A stretch of DNA of 64,000 nucleotides from Gordonia hongkongensis (GTDB taxonomy: Bacteria; Actinomycetota; Actinomycetes; Mycobacteriales; Mycobacteriaceae). The number at the start of each line of letters is the position of its first letter. The stretch's first letter is position 1. Shown here piece after piece: positions 44,907 through 56,000 of this stretch. The notes below the pieces were generated by a model. The model saw only the letters and a program-made list of their open reading frames with translations, was not told where the DNA came from and did no database searches. The position numbers and the translations under genes were made by a program. The stretch is taken from the NCBI RefSeq assembly GCF_023078355.1, contig NZ_CP095552.1, positions 4,154,001 through 4,218,000 on the forward strand. The letters are read 5' to 3'.

Positions 44907-46496
44907 TCAGGCGGACGGGGAGGTCGTCACCGGTCGCGGGTGTTCTTTTCCGCGGGGGTAGCAGGCGATGCCGACGAGGACGGTCGCCACGATGCAGATG
45001 GGGCCGGCCCAGCGGAGGATCGGCATCTCACCGGACGGGTCGAAGACCTCGGCCCGCGGCCACGCCAGATTGATCACCATCAGGACGCCGTAGAGCACCG
45101 CGAGGGCGTTCACCACGATCCCGAAATGGCCGAGGCTGAACAGCTTTCGTCCGCCGGCGTCGACGGCCGGTGTGTCCCGGCCGCTGCCGTGCGGCCAGCC
45201 CTGGAACCGCCGGTAGAGCATCGGGCCGGTGACGGCCAGGTAGGCGAGGTAGATCAGGATGATGCACACGCTGGCGAGGGTCGCGAAGATCGCCGAGTTG
45301 CCGACGTTGACGAGCAGGATGCCGATGCAGAGCACACCGATCAGGATCGACGGCAGGATCGGGGTGCCGGTGCGGCTGTTGACATGTGACAGTTGCGCCG
45401 AGAACGGGAGCCGGCCGTCGCGAGCCATGGAGAACATCAGACGCGAGCAGGCGGTCTGGATGGCGAGGGTGCAGATGAAGATGGCCACCGCCACGTCGGC
45501 GAGCAGGACCTTGCCCCAGAAGCTGCCGAGCACGGAATCGAGGACGTACGGCAGACCGCCGGTCGCGAGTTGCTCATCGAGGGTGGGTGCCGCCATCAGG
45601 GTGCCGAGCAGCATCAGTCCGCCGCCGATGGCCGAGACGGTCAGCGCCATCCGGATGGTGCGCGGTGCGACGCGGCGCGGGTCCCTCGTCTCTTCGGCCA
45701 GCTCACCCGCCGACCCGAAACCGACCATGACGTACGCGGCCATCAGACCGGAGACGATGAACGCCCAGATGTAACCGGGCTGCTGACCGGGAACGCCGGT
45801 GTCGAAGACGACGTCGGGACCGCGCTGGGCGTGGGTGAACAGTGCCAGGATCACCGCTACGACACCGACCAGTTCGCAGACGACGCCGATGCTGTTGACC
45901 CGGCTCATCCACCGGACACCGATGCAGTTGATCGCGGTCACGATGACCAGCAGGACCGAGCCGAGGAGCACCGCGTTGGCCGCACCGCTCGTGGTGGTGA
46001 GGGTTGGGTCGTCGCCGATGATCTGAAAGCCGATCCAGATCGACGGCAGGACGACCTGCAGGGCGATCGCGGCCGCGGCAGCGGTGACGACCTGCGCGAT
46101 CATCATGAACCAGCCGCCGAACCAACCGACGACCTCGCCGCCCATTCGCCGGGACCACTGGTAGATCGCGCCCGAGATCGGGTATCGCGCCGCGATTTCG
46201 GCGAAGCACAGCGCCACCAGGAACTGGCCGGCGTAGACGATCGGCCAAGTCCAGAAGAAGGCCGGGCCGCCGAAACCGAAACCCAGACCGAACAGCTGGA
46301 AGATCGTGGTCAGGATCGAGACGAACGAGAACCCGGCGGCGAAGGACGCGAACTTGCCGAGCGAACGATGGAGTTGCTGGTCGTAGCCGAGTGCCGAGAG
46401 GTCGTGTGCGTCGGCATCTCCGGCGCCCGGGCCGGACGATGATCCAGCGGCCGAGGAGGGCGATGCCGCGGGAGCCACTTCGGGGGTGGAGGTCAT
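44907..46496 (-). CDS. APC family permease of the urea/guanidine locus
   Basis: A 529-residue amino acid/polyamine/organocation permease from the ATG at 46496. After a 50-residue Ser/Ala-rich cytoplasmic start there are about 12 membrane spans, beginning FASFAAGFSFVSILTTIFQLFGLGFGFGG (the APC TM1 unwound GFSxxSILT region). These continue with RYPISGAIYQWSRRMGG in TM2/3 and SAGELAEETRDPRRVAPR in the TM6/7 loop. It is a proton- or sodium-coupled importer. Place and homology suggest guanidine or a urea derivative as substrate (inference). It leads the nitrogen-salvage operon and lies behind the AmtR- and GlnR-like boxes. Confidence 0.88.
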   Translation of the reverse strand: MTSTPEVAPAASPSSAAGSSSGPGAGDADAHDLSALGYDQQLHRSLGKFASFAAGFSFVSILTTIFQLFGLGFGFGGPAFFWTWPIVYAGQFLVALCFAEIAARYPISGAIYQWSRRMGGEVVGWFGGWFMMIAQVVTAAAAAIALQVVLPSIWIGFQIIGDDPTLTTTSGAANAVLLGSVLLVIVTAINCIGVRWMSRVNSIGVVCELVGVVAVILALFTHAQRGPDVVFDTGVPGQQPGYIWAFIVSGLMAAYVMVGFGSAGELAEETRDPRRVAPRTIRMALTVSAIGGGLMLLGTLMAAPTLDEQLATGGLPYVLDSVLGSFWGKVLLADVAVAIFICTLAIQTACSRLMFSMARDGRLPFSAQLSHVNSRTGTPILPSILIGVLCIGILLVNVGNSAIFATLASVCIILIYLAYLAVTGPMLYRRFQGWPHGSGRDTPAVDAGGRKLFSLGHFGIVVNALAVLYGVLMVINLAWPRAEVFDPSGEMPILRWAGPICIVATVLVGIACYPRGKEHPRPVTTSPSA

Positions 46497-46557
46497 GCGC
46501 GGTCTTCCTTTCCGAGAAGAAGCTCCACGTTGAGCACGGTTGAGGCAGGCACTGTTT

Positions 46558-46605
46558 CCTGTCACCTGATAGGTAAGCCCTCGCTGATTTCTATCGATTG
46601 ACAGA
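46558..46605. promoter_or_regulatory. Two AmtR-like operators, 32 bp apart
   Basis: CCTGTCACCTGATAGG (46558-46573) and TCTATCGATTGACAGA (46590-46605) both fit CTRTC-N4-GAYAG with one mismatch between arms. Their centres are exactly 32 bp, three helical turns, apart. As I recall, the motif reported for mycobacterial AmtR at its urea-degradation operon is CTGTC-N4-GACAG. They lie 62-109 nt before the permease start, where a repressor could block transcription. Confidence 0.8.
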
Positions 46606-46629
46606 ATTGTTCCGGTCGTGAAAACTCCC

Positions 46630-46645
46630 GTTACGTCCGCGTAAC
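46630..46645. promoter_or_regulatory. GlnR-like box in the permease/amtR intergenic region
   Basis: GTTACGTCCGCGTAAC is GTTAC-N6-GTAAC, a full match to the actinobacterial GlnR consensus GTNAC-N6-GNAAC. It lies farther from the permease start than the AmtR-like pair, as expected for an activator upstream of a repressor-covered promoter. Confidence 0.65.
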
Positions 46646-46774
46646 GCGCCTGGGATTTTCCCGGTCGGCGGGTCCGCGAACGGCCGAAGCACGCGGCCTG
46701 TCGGCTAGGGTCGAGAAATCCGGGTCACAAGATGCCCGGGTTGCGAGATCTGTTGACGCAATTGAGGAGACGAC

Positions 46775-47404
46775 ATGCCGTCCGGCTCGAGTACGGCCCC
46801 GACGCCGACCGGCCGCGGCCGCCCGCGCCTGGTACAGGCCCGACGCCGCGGGCAGACCGCGCGCGAGGAGATCCTCGACGCCGCTGCCGAATTGTTCACC
46901 CGCCACGGGTACACCGGGACGTCGACACGCATGATCGCCGAGGCGGTCGGCATCCGACAGGCGTCGATGTACCACTACTTCGGCACCAAAGACGACATTC
47001 TCGCGACCCTGCTGGAGACGACAGTCGTCGCCTCACTCGACCGCGCGCGGGTACTCCTCGACGGGGATGGACCCGCGCTCGCGCGGCTGCTGGAGCTCGC
47101 GCGCTTCGATGTCGATCAGCTGGCACAGTCGCGCTGGAACCTCGGCGCCCTGTACCTGCTGCCCGAGGTCGCCGACCAGCGTTTCGTCGAATTCCGTTCA
47201 GCACGGCAGGAATTGGCCGACTCGTATGCCGCTCTAGCGGCCGCGGCACTCGGCGATGCCACCGACAAGCGGACGCTGCTCCCCTTCCGGCTGGTGGAGT
47301 CGGTCATCATGATGCGCGCCGACGAACAGCGCGGCGAGCTCGGCGAGCACACGGCTGCCGGTCTCGCCGCCACCGTCGTCGACGCGATCTCGCGAATCCT
47401 GTAG
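46775..47404 (+). CDS. amtR: AmtR-type TetR family nitrogen regulator
   Basis: A 209-residue TetR protein. Its helix-turn-helix region, AREEILDAAAELFTRHGYTGTSTRMIAEAVGIRQASMYHYF, is very close to what I know of Corynebacterium AmtR (REEILDASAELFTRQGF, ADAVGIRQASLYYHF). The ligand domain shares RWNLGALYLLPEVADQRFVEFR with the AmtR KWNVGRLYQLP stretch. AmtR represses nitrogen genes and in mycobacteria the urea-degradation operon. It is divergent from that kind of operon here, with two matching operators between. ATG at 46775 follows GAGGAGA. Orthology is likely but rests on memory of the family. Confidence 0.82.
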   Translation: MPSGSSTAPTPTGRGRPRLVQARRRGQTAREEILDAAAELFTRHGYTGTSTRMIAEAVGIRQASMYHYFGTKDDILATLLETTVVASLDRARVLLDGDGPALARLLELARFDVDQLAQSRWNLGALYLLPEVADQRFVEFRSARQELADSYAALAAAALGDATDKRTLLPFRLVESVIMMRADEQRGELGEHTAAGLAATVVDAISRIL

Positions 47405-47456
47405 CAACAGAGCGCACATGGCCGACGTCGCTACGGAGTTCCCGCGAGCGTGACGG

Positions 47457-48503
47457 CTAGCAGGTTCCGATCACGCCACCCTGCAGCGCCACCTCCATCT
47501 TGCGCACGATGGAGCAGTCCGCCGGACCACTCCCGACACTCCGCATGGGTTCGACCTGCTTCACCGCGGGGGTCGGGGCGAGCTGCCGGCCGACCGGCCC
47601 GGTGACCTGCGGTACGACCGGCTCCGGGGCGGCATGCCGCGGCTGATGCGGGACGACGACCCGCTCGGCCGACACCTCGGTGGCGTCCGCGCGCAGGTGT
47701 CGCGGCTTGTCGACCGGCACCTTCCAGCCCTTGTCGTAGCCGTGCGCCGCACCGATCGCGACACCGGCCGCGACCGCGGGCAGCGCAACGAGGGTGGCGA
47801 CCAGAGCCGTCCCCACCACGGGTCCGACGACGAGTCCGGTGGGCAAGAACGGGATTCCGAACAGCAGACCCAGTCCGCCGCCCACCACACCGCCGACCGC
47901 GAGGGCGAGGGGTGCTGCCACCCCGGCTCCGATGACGCCACCGACCGCGGCGTCACCGACCATCTGCTCGGCCACCCGGTCGGCCCGCGAGACCGGTACC
48001 CCGTTGCTCTGCAACACATCCGAGATTCCTTGGACGATCTCGCCGGCTCCCGCCGAGATCTGCGCGGCCAGTTGCGGGGACACCGCTCGCGGACGGGTCA
48101 GGTCCAGGTTGCCGACCCGAACCCGGTCCCCGACATCGGCGACCGGCACCGCCACCGAACCGAGTGGCCGTAGGTGCCGCGGCCCCGGCGTCGGGACGAC
48201 CGACGTCACGTCCGGCCACGACCCGACCACCACCGGCGCCGCATCCGAGACCAGCGCGGCGTCGATCTGCGCGATGCGGAAAGCGTTGCCGGGCAGTGTT
48301 TGTGCTCCCGACGTCGATGAGGAGGGTACCACCGGGACGGGCAGGGCCACCCCGGGTGAGACCGCCTGGGCCACGGCCGGGGCCGTCACCGTGAGCGACG
48401 CGGCCATTGCGCAGCCAAGCAAGGCGCCCGCCGGGCGGCGACCGCGCGGACGTGGGCAACGGTGTGCGCCGGATTTGCCGTTCTTGTCCATGGACGACCT
48501 CAT
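47457..48503 (-). CDS. Hypothetical exported/membrane protein coupled to the NRPS
   Basis: A 348-residue protein. The ATG at 48503 overlaps the NRPS stop (ATGA); an ATG at 48491 with a GAGATGAGG site is the alternative. The N-terminus is a signal-like stretch (RRPAGALLGCAMAASLTVTAPAVAQA). A Pro/Val-rich domain follows, then a Gly/Val/Ala-rich double hydrophobic hairpin (VIGAGVAAPLALAVGGVVGGGLGLLFGIPFLPTGLVVGPVVGTALVATLVALPAVAAGVAIG). It ends in a polar tail with two cysteines (DCSIVRK...VIGTC). I do not recognise a function. Coupling to the NRPS suggests a part in export or anchoring of the product, which is only a guess. Confidence 0.7.
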   Translation of the reverse strand: MRSSMDKNGKSGAHRCPRPRGRRPAGALLGCAMAASLTVTAPAVAQAVSPGVALPVPVVPSSSTSGAQTLPGNAFRIAQIDAALVSDAAPVVVGSWPDVTSVVPTPGPRHLRPLGSVAVPVADVGDRVRVGNLDLTRPRAVSPQLAAQISAGAGEIVQGISDVLQSNGVPVSRADRVAEQMVGDAAVGGVIGAGVAAPLALAVGGVVGGGLGLLFGIPFLPTGLVVGPVVGTALVATLVALPAVAAGVAIGAAHGYDKGWKVPVDKPRHLRADATEVSAERVVVPHQPRHAAPEPVVPQVTGPVGRQLAPTPAVKQVEPMRSVGSGPADCSIVRKMEVALQGGVIGTC

Positions 48504-51500
48504 CTCTTGTTGGTGAACCGATCATCGTGAGAAAACGCTAACCCCGAAGCGGCTTTCCGCGAGGCACTTTCGCGCGTCAGATGATCGTCGAGGACGGTCG
48601 CGATCTGTCTGATCGCCTCGTCCTCGGTCATCCCGAGGTGGTGGGTGTCGATGTCGACATTCGTTATGCTCCCCCGGACGTACCGACCCCATCCGTTGGC
48701 GCCCAACGCATCCGGTCGCCGATCGCGCACTGCGGTGAAGTAGAGCACGTCGGTGTCGACGACCGGCGGGTGCCAGTCACCGGTGGCCCGGATCAACAGG
48801 TTGTAGGCGTCGGTCAGCCGCTCGATCGTCGCGGCGTCGATGCCGAACCCGGCGCCGAGGCGCTCGGCGATCTGCTCGGCGGCTTGTTCGGCGGTCGCGT
48901 CCGCACTGACGTAGTCGATGCCGAGGACCGGGCCGAGGTTGCTGATCAGCTCGCCGGCGGTGACGGTGGTGATCGCCGACGAATCGACACCGTCGGCCTC
49001 GGTGTCGAGCATGGCGAGCAGCGCGACCTCGGAACCGGCCGCCCGCATCTCGGCGGCGACCGCGTGCGCGATCACCCCGCCCAGCGACCATCCCAGCAGG
49101 TGATACGGCCCCACGGGCTGTACCGTCCGGATCTCGTCGGCGTACCTGCGTGCGATTTCGGAGATCGTGGTGGGGCCGGGTGCCTCGCCACCGATCTGTG
49201 GCGCCTGCAGGCCGTACACTGGCCGGCCGGGCGGGACCTGCCGGCTCAGCGTCTGGTAGCACCAGGCCAGTCCGGAGGCGGGGTGGACGCAGAACAGCGG
49301 CGGCAGTTCGCCTTCCGGCCGGATGGGGAGCAAGACGTCGAAGCCCACCCCGCCCGGCGACTCGTCCCCCGGCCCGCGCGCAACGTCGAACCCGTTACGC
49401 ATCCCGTCCTCGATCCGCCGGGCCAGGTCGGCCGGGCTCGAATCGGACAGCATCCACCGGACCGGGATCTCGACGTGCAACTCGGTCTCGAGGTCGTTGA
49501 CGACCTGGACCGACCGCAGCGAATTGCCGCCGAGCGCGTAGAAGTCGTCGTCGGCACCGACCCGCGGGACACCGAGCACGTGCTCGAAGGTCCGGGCGAT
49601 CTCGGTCTCCAGCCACGACGACGGTGCTCGGAACGCCGAGGCATCCCGGGTCGGCTGCGGCAACCTCGCCCGGTCGAGTTTGCCCGAGGCGGTGATCGGC
49701 AGCGAGTCCAGCACCATCACCGCCGTCGGCATCATGTATCCCGGGAGCGCCGCCGACGCGAACGCGGTGACCTCGGCGGTGTTCACCGACCTCTCCCCGA
49801 CGTCCCTCACGCCGACGCCGCGGTCGGCCCCCGCCGGCACCAGGTAGACGGTGAGATAGTCGACCGTGTCGGTGGAGGTGACCGCGGCCGCCGCGCGGGC
49901 GATGTCCGGGTGCGCGGCGAAGACCGCCTCGATCTCACCGAGTTCGATGCGCAACCCGCGGAGCTTGACCTGGAAGTCGCTGCGTCCCAGATACTCGAGC
50001 ACACCGCTTCGGCGACGCCGCACCAGATCACCGGTGCGGTACATCCGGGCGCCGGCGGTGAAGGGATCGGCCACGAAGCGGTCGGCGGTCAGAGCCGGTC
50101 GTCCGTGATAACCCCGCGCCACCTGCGTCCCGGACAGGTAGAGATCGCCGGTCACCCCCGCCGGCACCGGACGCAGCCGCGAGTCCAGCACGTACGCACA
50201 GGCATTCCACACCGGCGCACCCATCGGCACCGCGCCGTCGTCGGCCGTCCCCACCGCGGAGGAGGTCGCGTGCACCGTGAACTCGGTCGGCCCGTACAGG
50301 TTGTACAACTCCACTTCCGGCAGCGCACGGCGGGCGGCGTCCACCACGTCGGGCCCGAAGGCCTCACCCGCGACGAGCAGGGCCCGCAACGACAGCGCCG
50401 CGCCGGTGGGCAGGGCATCGGCGAACACCGCCAGCATCGACGGCACGAACGAGGTGATGGTCACCCGATGGGTGGACATGGCCTCGGCCAGGTAGCGCGG
50501 ATCGGTGTGGCCGTCCGGTCGCGCGATCACCAGTCGGGCACCGACGGAGAGGGTCGCGAACAGTTCCCACACCGACACGTCGAAGGTCGCGGGAGTCTTT
50601 TGCAGCACCACGTCCGATCGGTTCAGCCCATACTCGGCGCTGATCCAGCGAAGCTGGTTGACCACCGAACGATGCGACACGGCAACGCCTTTGGGTCGAC
50701 CCGTGGAGCCGGAGGTGAACAGCACGTACGCGAGGGCGTCCGGGGTCAGCGGCGTGATCCGGTCATCGTCGGTCAGCGGCGAGTCGTCGAACCCCGAGAG
50801 GTCGACAGAGTCGAGCGCGGACAGCACCAGCACCGGCTCGGCGCACTCGACCATGTAGTCGATCCGCTCGGCCGGATGGTCCGGGTCGATCGGCACGTAA
50901 CCACCGCCGGCGGCGTGCACCGCGTACATCGCCGTGAGCTGGTCGAGCGAGCGTCGCATACGGAGCGCGACCAGCGAGTCCGGCCCCACCCCCTGTGCGA
51001 CCATCCAGCGGGCCAGCCGGTTCACCCGACCGGAGAACTCGGCGTAGGTCTGCGAGACCGTCCCGCAGATCACCGCGGTGTCCTCGGCGTACGCGACCGC
51101 GGCCGCGGCGAACATCGAGACGAGGGTAACGGCGGAGTCCACCTCATGCATCGTCGCGTTCGGACCCTGGAGGGCGGCAGACCGTTCGGCGTCATCGAGC
51201 AGGTCCACGTCGTGGACAGCGCGGTCGGCGTCGATCGTCATCGCCTCGAGCATCGCCACCAACCGTTCGACGAACCGCTCCACGGTCGACGCGTCGAAGA
51301 GGTCGGACGCGAAGGTGACACCACCGGTGATGCCGGCCGGCGCCCCGTGCGCGTCGTAGGAATCGGCGACCGTCACCTGCAGGTCGAACAGGGCGAGTCC
51401 GGTGTCCGGTTCGACGGCCCGCACCGACAGATCGGGCAGTTCGATGTCGGTGCTCGAGATGTTCTGGAACGCCAGCATCACCTGGAACAGCGGGTTGTGG

Positions 51501-53060
51501 GCGTCGGAGCGGACCGGGTTGAGTTCGGAGACGAGCCGTTCGAACGGGACGTCGGCGTGACCGAACGCCGCGAGGTCGGTGGCGCGCACGTCGTCGATCA
51601 ACTCGGCGAACGACATCCCGCTCCGCACCCGGGTGCGCAGGACGAGCGTGTTGACGAACATCCCGACCAGATCGTCGAGAGCACGTTCCCCGCGTCCGGC
51701 GTACGGGGTCCCGACGGCGACGTCGTCGGTCGCGGCGAGTCGCGCGAGCAGGGCGGCCAGCGCGGCATGGAAGACCATGAACAGTGTCGTGTTGTGGGCG
51801 CGGGCGACCCGTTGCAACCCGGCGTGCAGATCGGCGTCGACGGTCAGGCCGACGGACTCCCCGGCGTAGGACTGGGTGGCCGGGCGCGGCCGATCGGTGG
51901 GCAGTTCGAGCAGCGGCGGTGTGCCGGCCAGTTGCTCGGCCCAGTAGTCGATCTGCGCGCGCAGCAACGAGTTCGGGTCCGATTCGGAGCCCAGGACCGC
52001 CCGCTGCCAGATCGCGTAGTCGGCGTACTGCACCGGCAACGGCACCCATCCGGGGGCCTCGCCCTGCAGACGCGCGACGTAGGCCGTCATGATGTCCCGC
52101 GCGAGGGGCCCCAACGAGGAGCCGTCACCGCCGATGTGATGCAGGATCACGGCGAGCACCCACTCGTCGCCGCCGAGCTCGAAGAGCACGATCCGGGTCG
52201 ACGCCCCGGCGGTGAGGTCGAACGGTGCCGCGATCAACTCCGCGATCGCCTGATCGACATCGGATTCCGCAACCTGGACGACCTCCATCGGGACGGTGTC
52301 AGCGGGCAGGATCACCTGGGCCGGTTCGCCTTCGACGAAGGGGTAGACGGTACGCAGGATCTCGTGGCGGGCGACGACGTCACCGATCGCCCGGTGGAGG
52401 ACGTCGACATCGAGACTTCCGGACAGCCGTACCACGACCGGGATGCTGTACGCCGGCGACTCGGGTTCGATCCGGTTGAGGAACCACATGCGTTGCTGCG
52501 CGTAGGACAGCGGGATCCGCTCCGGGCGTTCGTGTGCCACCAGGTCGACGCGCCCGGTGTCCGTGTGCGACTCGGCGCGAGCGGCCAGCCGCGTCACCGT
52601 GGACGCCTCGAAGATCACCGACACCGGGATCGTGGTGTCAAGCGCCGCACCGATTCTCGCCACCACCCGCGTTGCGGCGAGACTGTTGCCGCCGAGGTCG
52701 AAGAAGTCGTCGTCGGCGCCGACCGCGGCATCGACGGACAGGATGTCGGCGAACACCCCCGCGACGATCTCCTCGACCGGCGTGGCCGGGGCTCGGAAAC
52801 TCCGGGTGGTGACGACCGGCGCCGGAAGGGCACGCCGGTCGAGCTTGCCACTGGGTGTCAGGGGGATCTCGTCGAGGACCACGACCGCCGCCGGGACCAT
52901 GTACGTCGGCAACACCTCGCCGAGTTCGGCACGCAGTTTCTCACCGACGAGGGCGACGCCCGGCGCGGGCACCACGTAGGACACCAGGCGCATACCGATG
53001 CCGGAGTCGTGCCGCGGGACGGTGACGGCGTAGGCCACCCGAGCGAGTTCTGCCCGCGGC
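48500..53060 (-). CDS. Nonribosomal peptide synthetase, C-terminal part (end of A, T, C-A-T-TE)
   Basis: This segment continues the adenylation domain broken near 53055 (RAELARVAYAVTVPR, with A10 SGKLDRRALPAPV). Next comes a carrier domain (DDFFDLGGNSLAA, about 52690) and a condensation domain with HHIGGDG (about 52133). An adenylation domain follows with TSGSTGRPKGVA (about 50715), ELYNLYGPTEFTVHA and A10 SGKLDRARLP. A second carrier (DDFYALGGNSLRS, about 49535) precedes a type I thioesterase with HPASGLAWCY and GWSLGG (about 49095). The thioesterase marks the end of the assembly line, releasing or cyclising the peptide. By eye the last A domain's pocket reads roughly D-V-W-S-L-A-L-V-H, which I cannot assign safely. 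Confidence 0.92.
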
Positions 53061-56000
53061 GTCGATCTCCCCGAGCTCGACCCGGAAGCCGTGGACCTTC
53101 ACCTGGAAGTCGTTGCGTCCGATGAACTCCAGGTCGCCCGAGTGGTTGCGGCGCACGATGTCCCCCGTGCGGTACGCGCGTTCTCCGGCATCGCCGAAGG
53201 GGTGGGCGACGAATCGGGCGGCGGATACCCCGGACCTGTTCAGGTAGCCGCGCGCGAGCGCGGGTCCGGACAGATACAGCTCCCCCGCGACCCCGTCCGG
53301 CACGGGCTGCAGACGGGTGTCGAGCACGAGCGTCTGCATCCCGGCGAGCGCCGTGCCGATTGTCGACCGTTCTCCCACCCGCAGCGGAGTAGTGGCGGTG
53401 GCGACGATGGTGGTCTCGGTGGGGCCGTACAGCACCCGGAATTCCCGGCCAGTAGCCGGATCGGCACCCACCCACCGGCTCACCAGGTCGGTCGGTACCT
53501 CGTCACCGCCCGACATCACGACCCGCAGGTCATCGAGCCCGTCCGGGTCCACCGAGGCCAGCGCGGCCGGGGTGACGAACGCATGGGAGACGCGGTGATC
53601 GCGGAGGAAGTCGGCCAGCTCGCGACCACCCCGCATCCCGGTGGGCGCCACGACGAGGGTGGCCGCGGCGCTCACGGCGAGCAGGATCTCCAGCAGCGAC
53701 GCGTCGAACGAGGGAGAGGCGAAATGCAGTACCCGCGGGCTGGTTCCGGGCTCACGGTCGATGTGCAGCGTGGCGAGGTAGTCGGCGACGCCGGCATGCG
53801 TGACGGCGACGCCCTTCGGCACGCCGGTGGAGCCGGAGGTGAAGACCACCCAGGCGGTGTTCGCGGGCCGGACCGGGCACACCCGATCGGTCTGTCGGAT
53901 CGGCGACGACGACAGTTCGGCGACCTCGGCGGCGGTGGCGGGGTCGTCGAGCACGACCCAGTCGAGCGTCCCGGACAGCGTCGGCCGGGACCCACGTGTC
54001 GTGATCCCCAGTGGCGCAGCCGAATCGGACACCATCTGGTCGATCCGCGCGGCCGGGTAATGCGGGTCCACCGGGACATAGGGAGCACCCGATTTCACGA
54101 CGGCCCACCACGCGACCAGCGATTCCGCCGACCGCTCCACGGCCACCGCCACGGGCCGCTCCGGTGCCGCACCATTGTCGATGAGGTACCGCGCCAGCCG
54201 ATTCGATCGGCGATCGAGCTCGCCGTAGGACAGCTCGACGTCGCCGCAGATCACCGCCGCACCGTCCGGGTCGGCCACGACGGCGGCCGCGAAGATCTCC
54301 GGCAGCAGCACGGGCTCCGCGACCGCACCCGGTCCCACCTTCGCCAACAGTTCCGCGCGCTCGGCTCCACCGAGCCAGTCGATGTCACCGACGGGTGTTG
54401 TCGCGTCGTCGACGATCGCGTCGAGCACACGGTGCAACCGACTGGCGATGCCGGCCACCGTCCCCGGATCGAACAGGTCGCGGGCGAACATCACGGTTCC
54501 CGAGAGACCCTGTGCCGTGCCGTCTTCGGTGTAGGACTCGGCGAGGACCACCTGGAGGTCGAACTGGCAGATGCCGGTGTCGGCCTGCGCGCGGGAGACG
54601 CGCAGGTCCGGCAGGTCGAGATGGACGTCGGACAGATTCTGGAAAGCCAGCGCGACCTGGAACAGCGGATGATGCGCGGTGGACCGTTCCGGGTTGAGTT
54701 CGGAGACGATCCGCTCGAACGGGACGTCGGAGTGCTCGAAGGCGTCCAGGTCGACCTCGCGCACGCGGTCGAGCAATCCGGCGAACGACTCCGCGGCGTC
54801 GAGGTCGGTCCGGAGCGCGAGGGTGTTGACGAACATGCCCACGAGCGGTTCCAGGCCCGGTTCGCCGCGCCCGGCGACCGGGGTGCCGATCACGACGTCG
54901 TCGGCGCCGCTCAACCGGCCGAGCACTGCGGCGAGCGCGGCGTGCACGACCATGAACAACGACGCTCCGTGTGCGCGCGCGAGGGCCAGGAGTTGCCCGT
55001 GCAGGCGGGCGTCGATCGCCACCGGCACCTGCCCGCCCGCCAGGGTCGCCACCGGCGGTCGCGGGCGGTCGGTGGGCAGATCGAGGACGTCCGGGGCACC
55101 CGACATGGTCGACCGCCAGAAATCCAGCTGGGCGTGCATCAGCGAGGTCGGATCGTCCGCGCTCCCCAACATGTTTCGCTGCCACAGCGCGTAATCGGCG
55201 TACTGGACCGCGAGCGGTTCCCAGGTCGGTTCCGCGCCGGCGATGCGGGCGGCGTACGACGTCATCACATCGCGGGCGAGCGGCGCCATGGACTGGCCGT
55301 CACCGGCGATGTGATGGACCACGAGGACGAGCAGGAAACGCCCGTCGGTCCCCTCCCGGTCGTCGTGTGCGTCGCAGGTGTCCGGGCCATGGGGATCGTC
55401 CACGCCGTCCGGGTCGATCGCGACCACGGCCACACGCATCGGCACCGACGCGGTCACGTCGAAGCCGAGGCGCACGAACCCGGCGACGACGTCGCCGACC
55501 TCGGTGGCCGATGCCCGCATCGACTCCAGGAGCACCGGGGCGTGGTCGAGGACGAGTTGCCAGGGCTCGCCGTCGGTGTCGGGGTAGATCGTCCGCAGCA
55601 CCTCGTGCCGCCCGACCACGTCGTCGAGGGCCCGCCCGAGTGCCGCGAGGTCCAGGTGCCCTGTGAGTTCGAGGACCACCGGGATGTTGTAGGCCGGCGA
55701 CTCCGGCTCCATCCGATTGAGGAACCACATCCGCTGCTGCGCCAGCGACATCGGGATGCGCTCCGGGCGAACGGTTGCCGTCAGCGCGGTGCGCCGGTCG
55801 TCGCCCAGCGACCCGACCAGCTCCGCCAGGGCCGCAACGCCGGGCGCGTCGAACACCGACCGCAGCGGAACCCGTACTCCCAGCTCCGCACCCAGCCGCG
55901 CCGTCACCACCGAGGCGGTCAGCGAGTCGCCACCCAGGGCGAAGAAGTCATCGTCGGCGCCCACGCGCGGCACGCCGAGGACATCCTGGAAGACATGCGC

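Noticed and set aside
46497..46774. Guanidine-I (ykkC) riboswitch before the guanidine/urea operon
   Set aside because: I looked for the conserved ykkC sequence blocks on the minus strand leader and did not find them. A CTAGGGT on the plus strand is more likely part of the amtR promoter.
48581..53125. Very long plus-strand open frame opposite the NRPS (and similar ones at 9425-12292, 58481-60394 and 61229-63664)
   Set aside because: These are antisense shadows of high-GC codon use. They have Arg/Gly/Asp-rich composition and no family motifs, and the minus strand is clearly coding.
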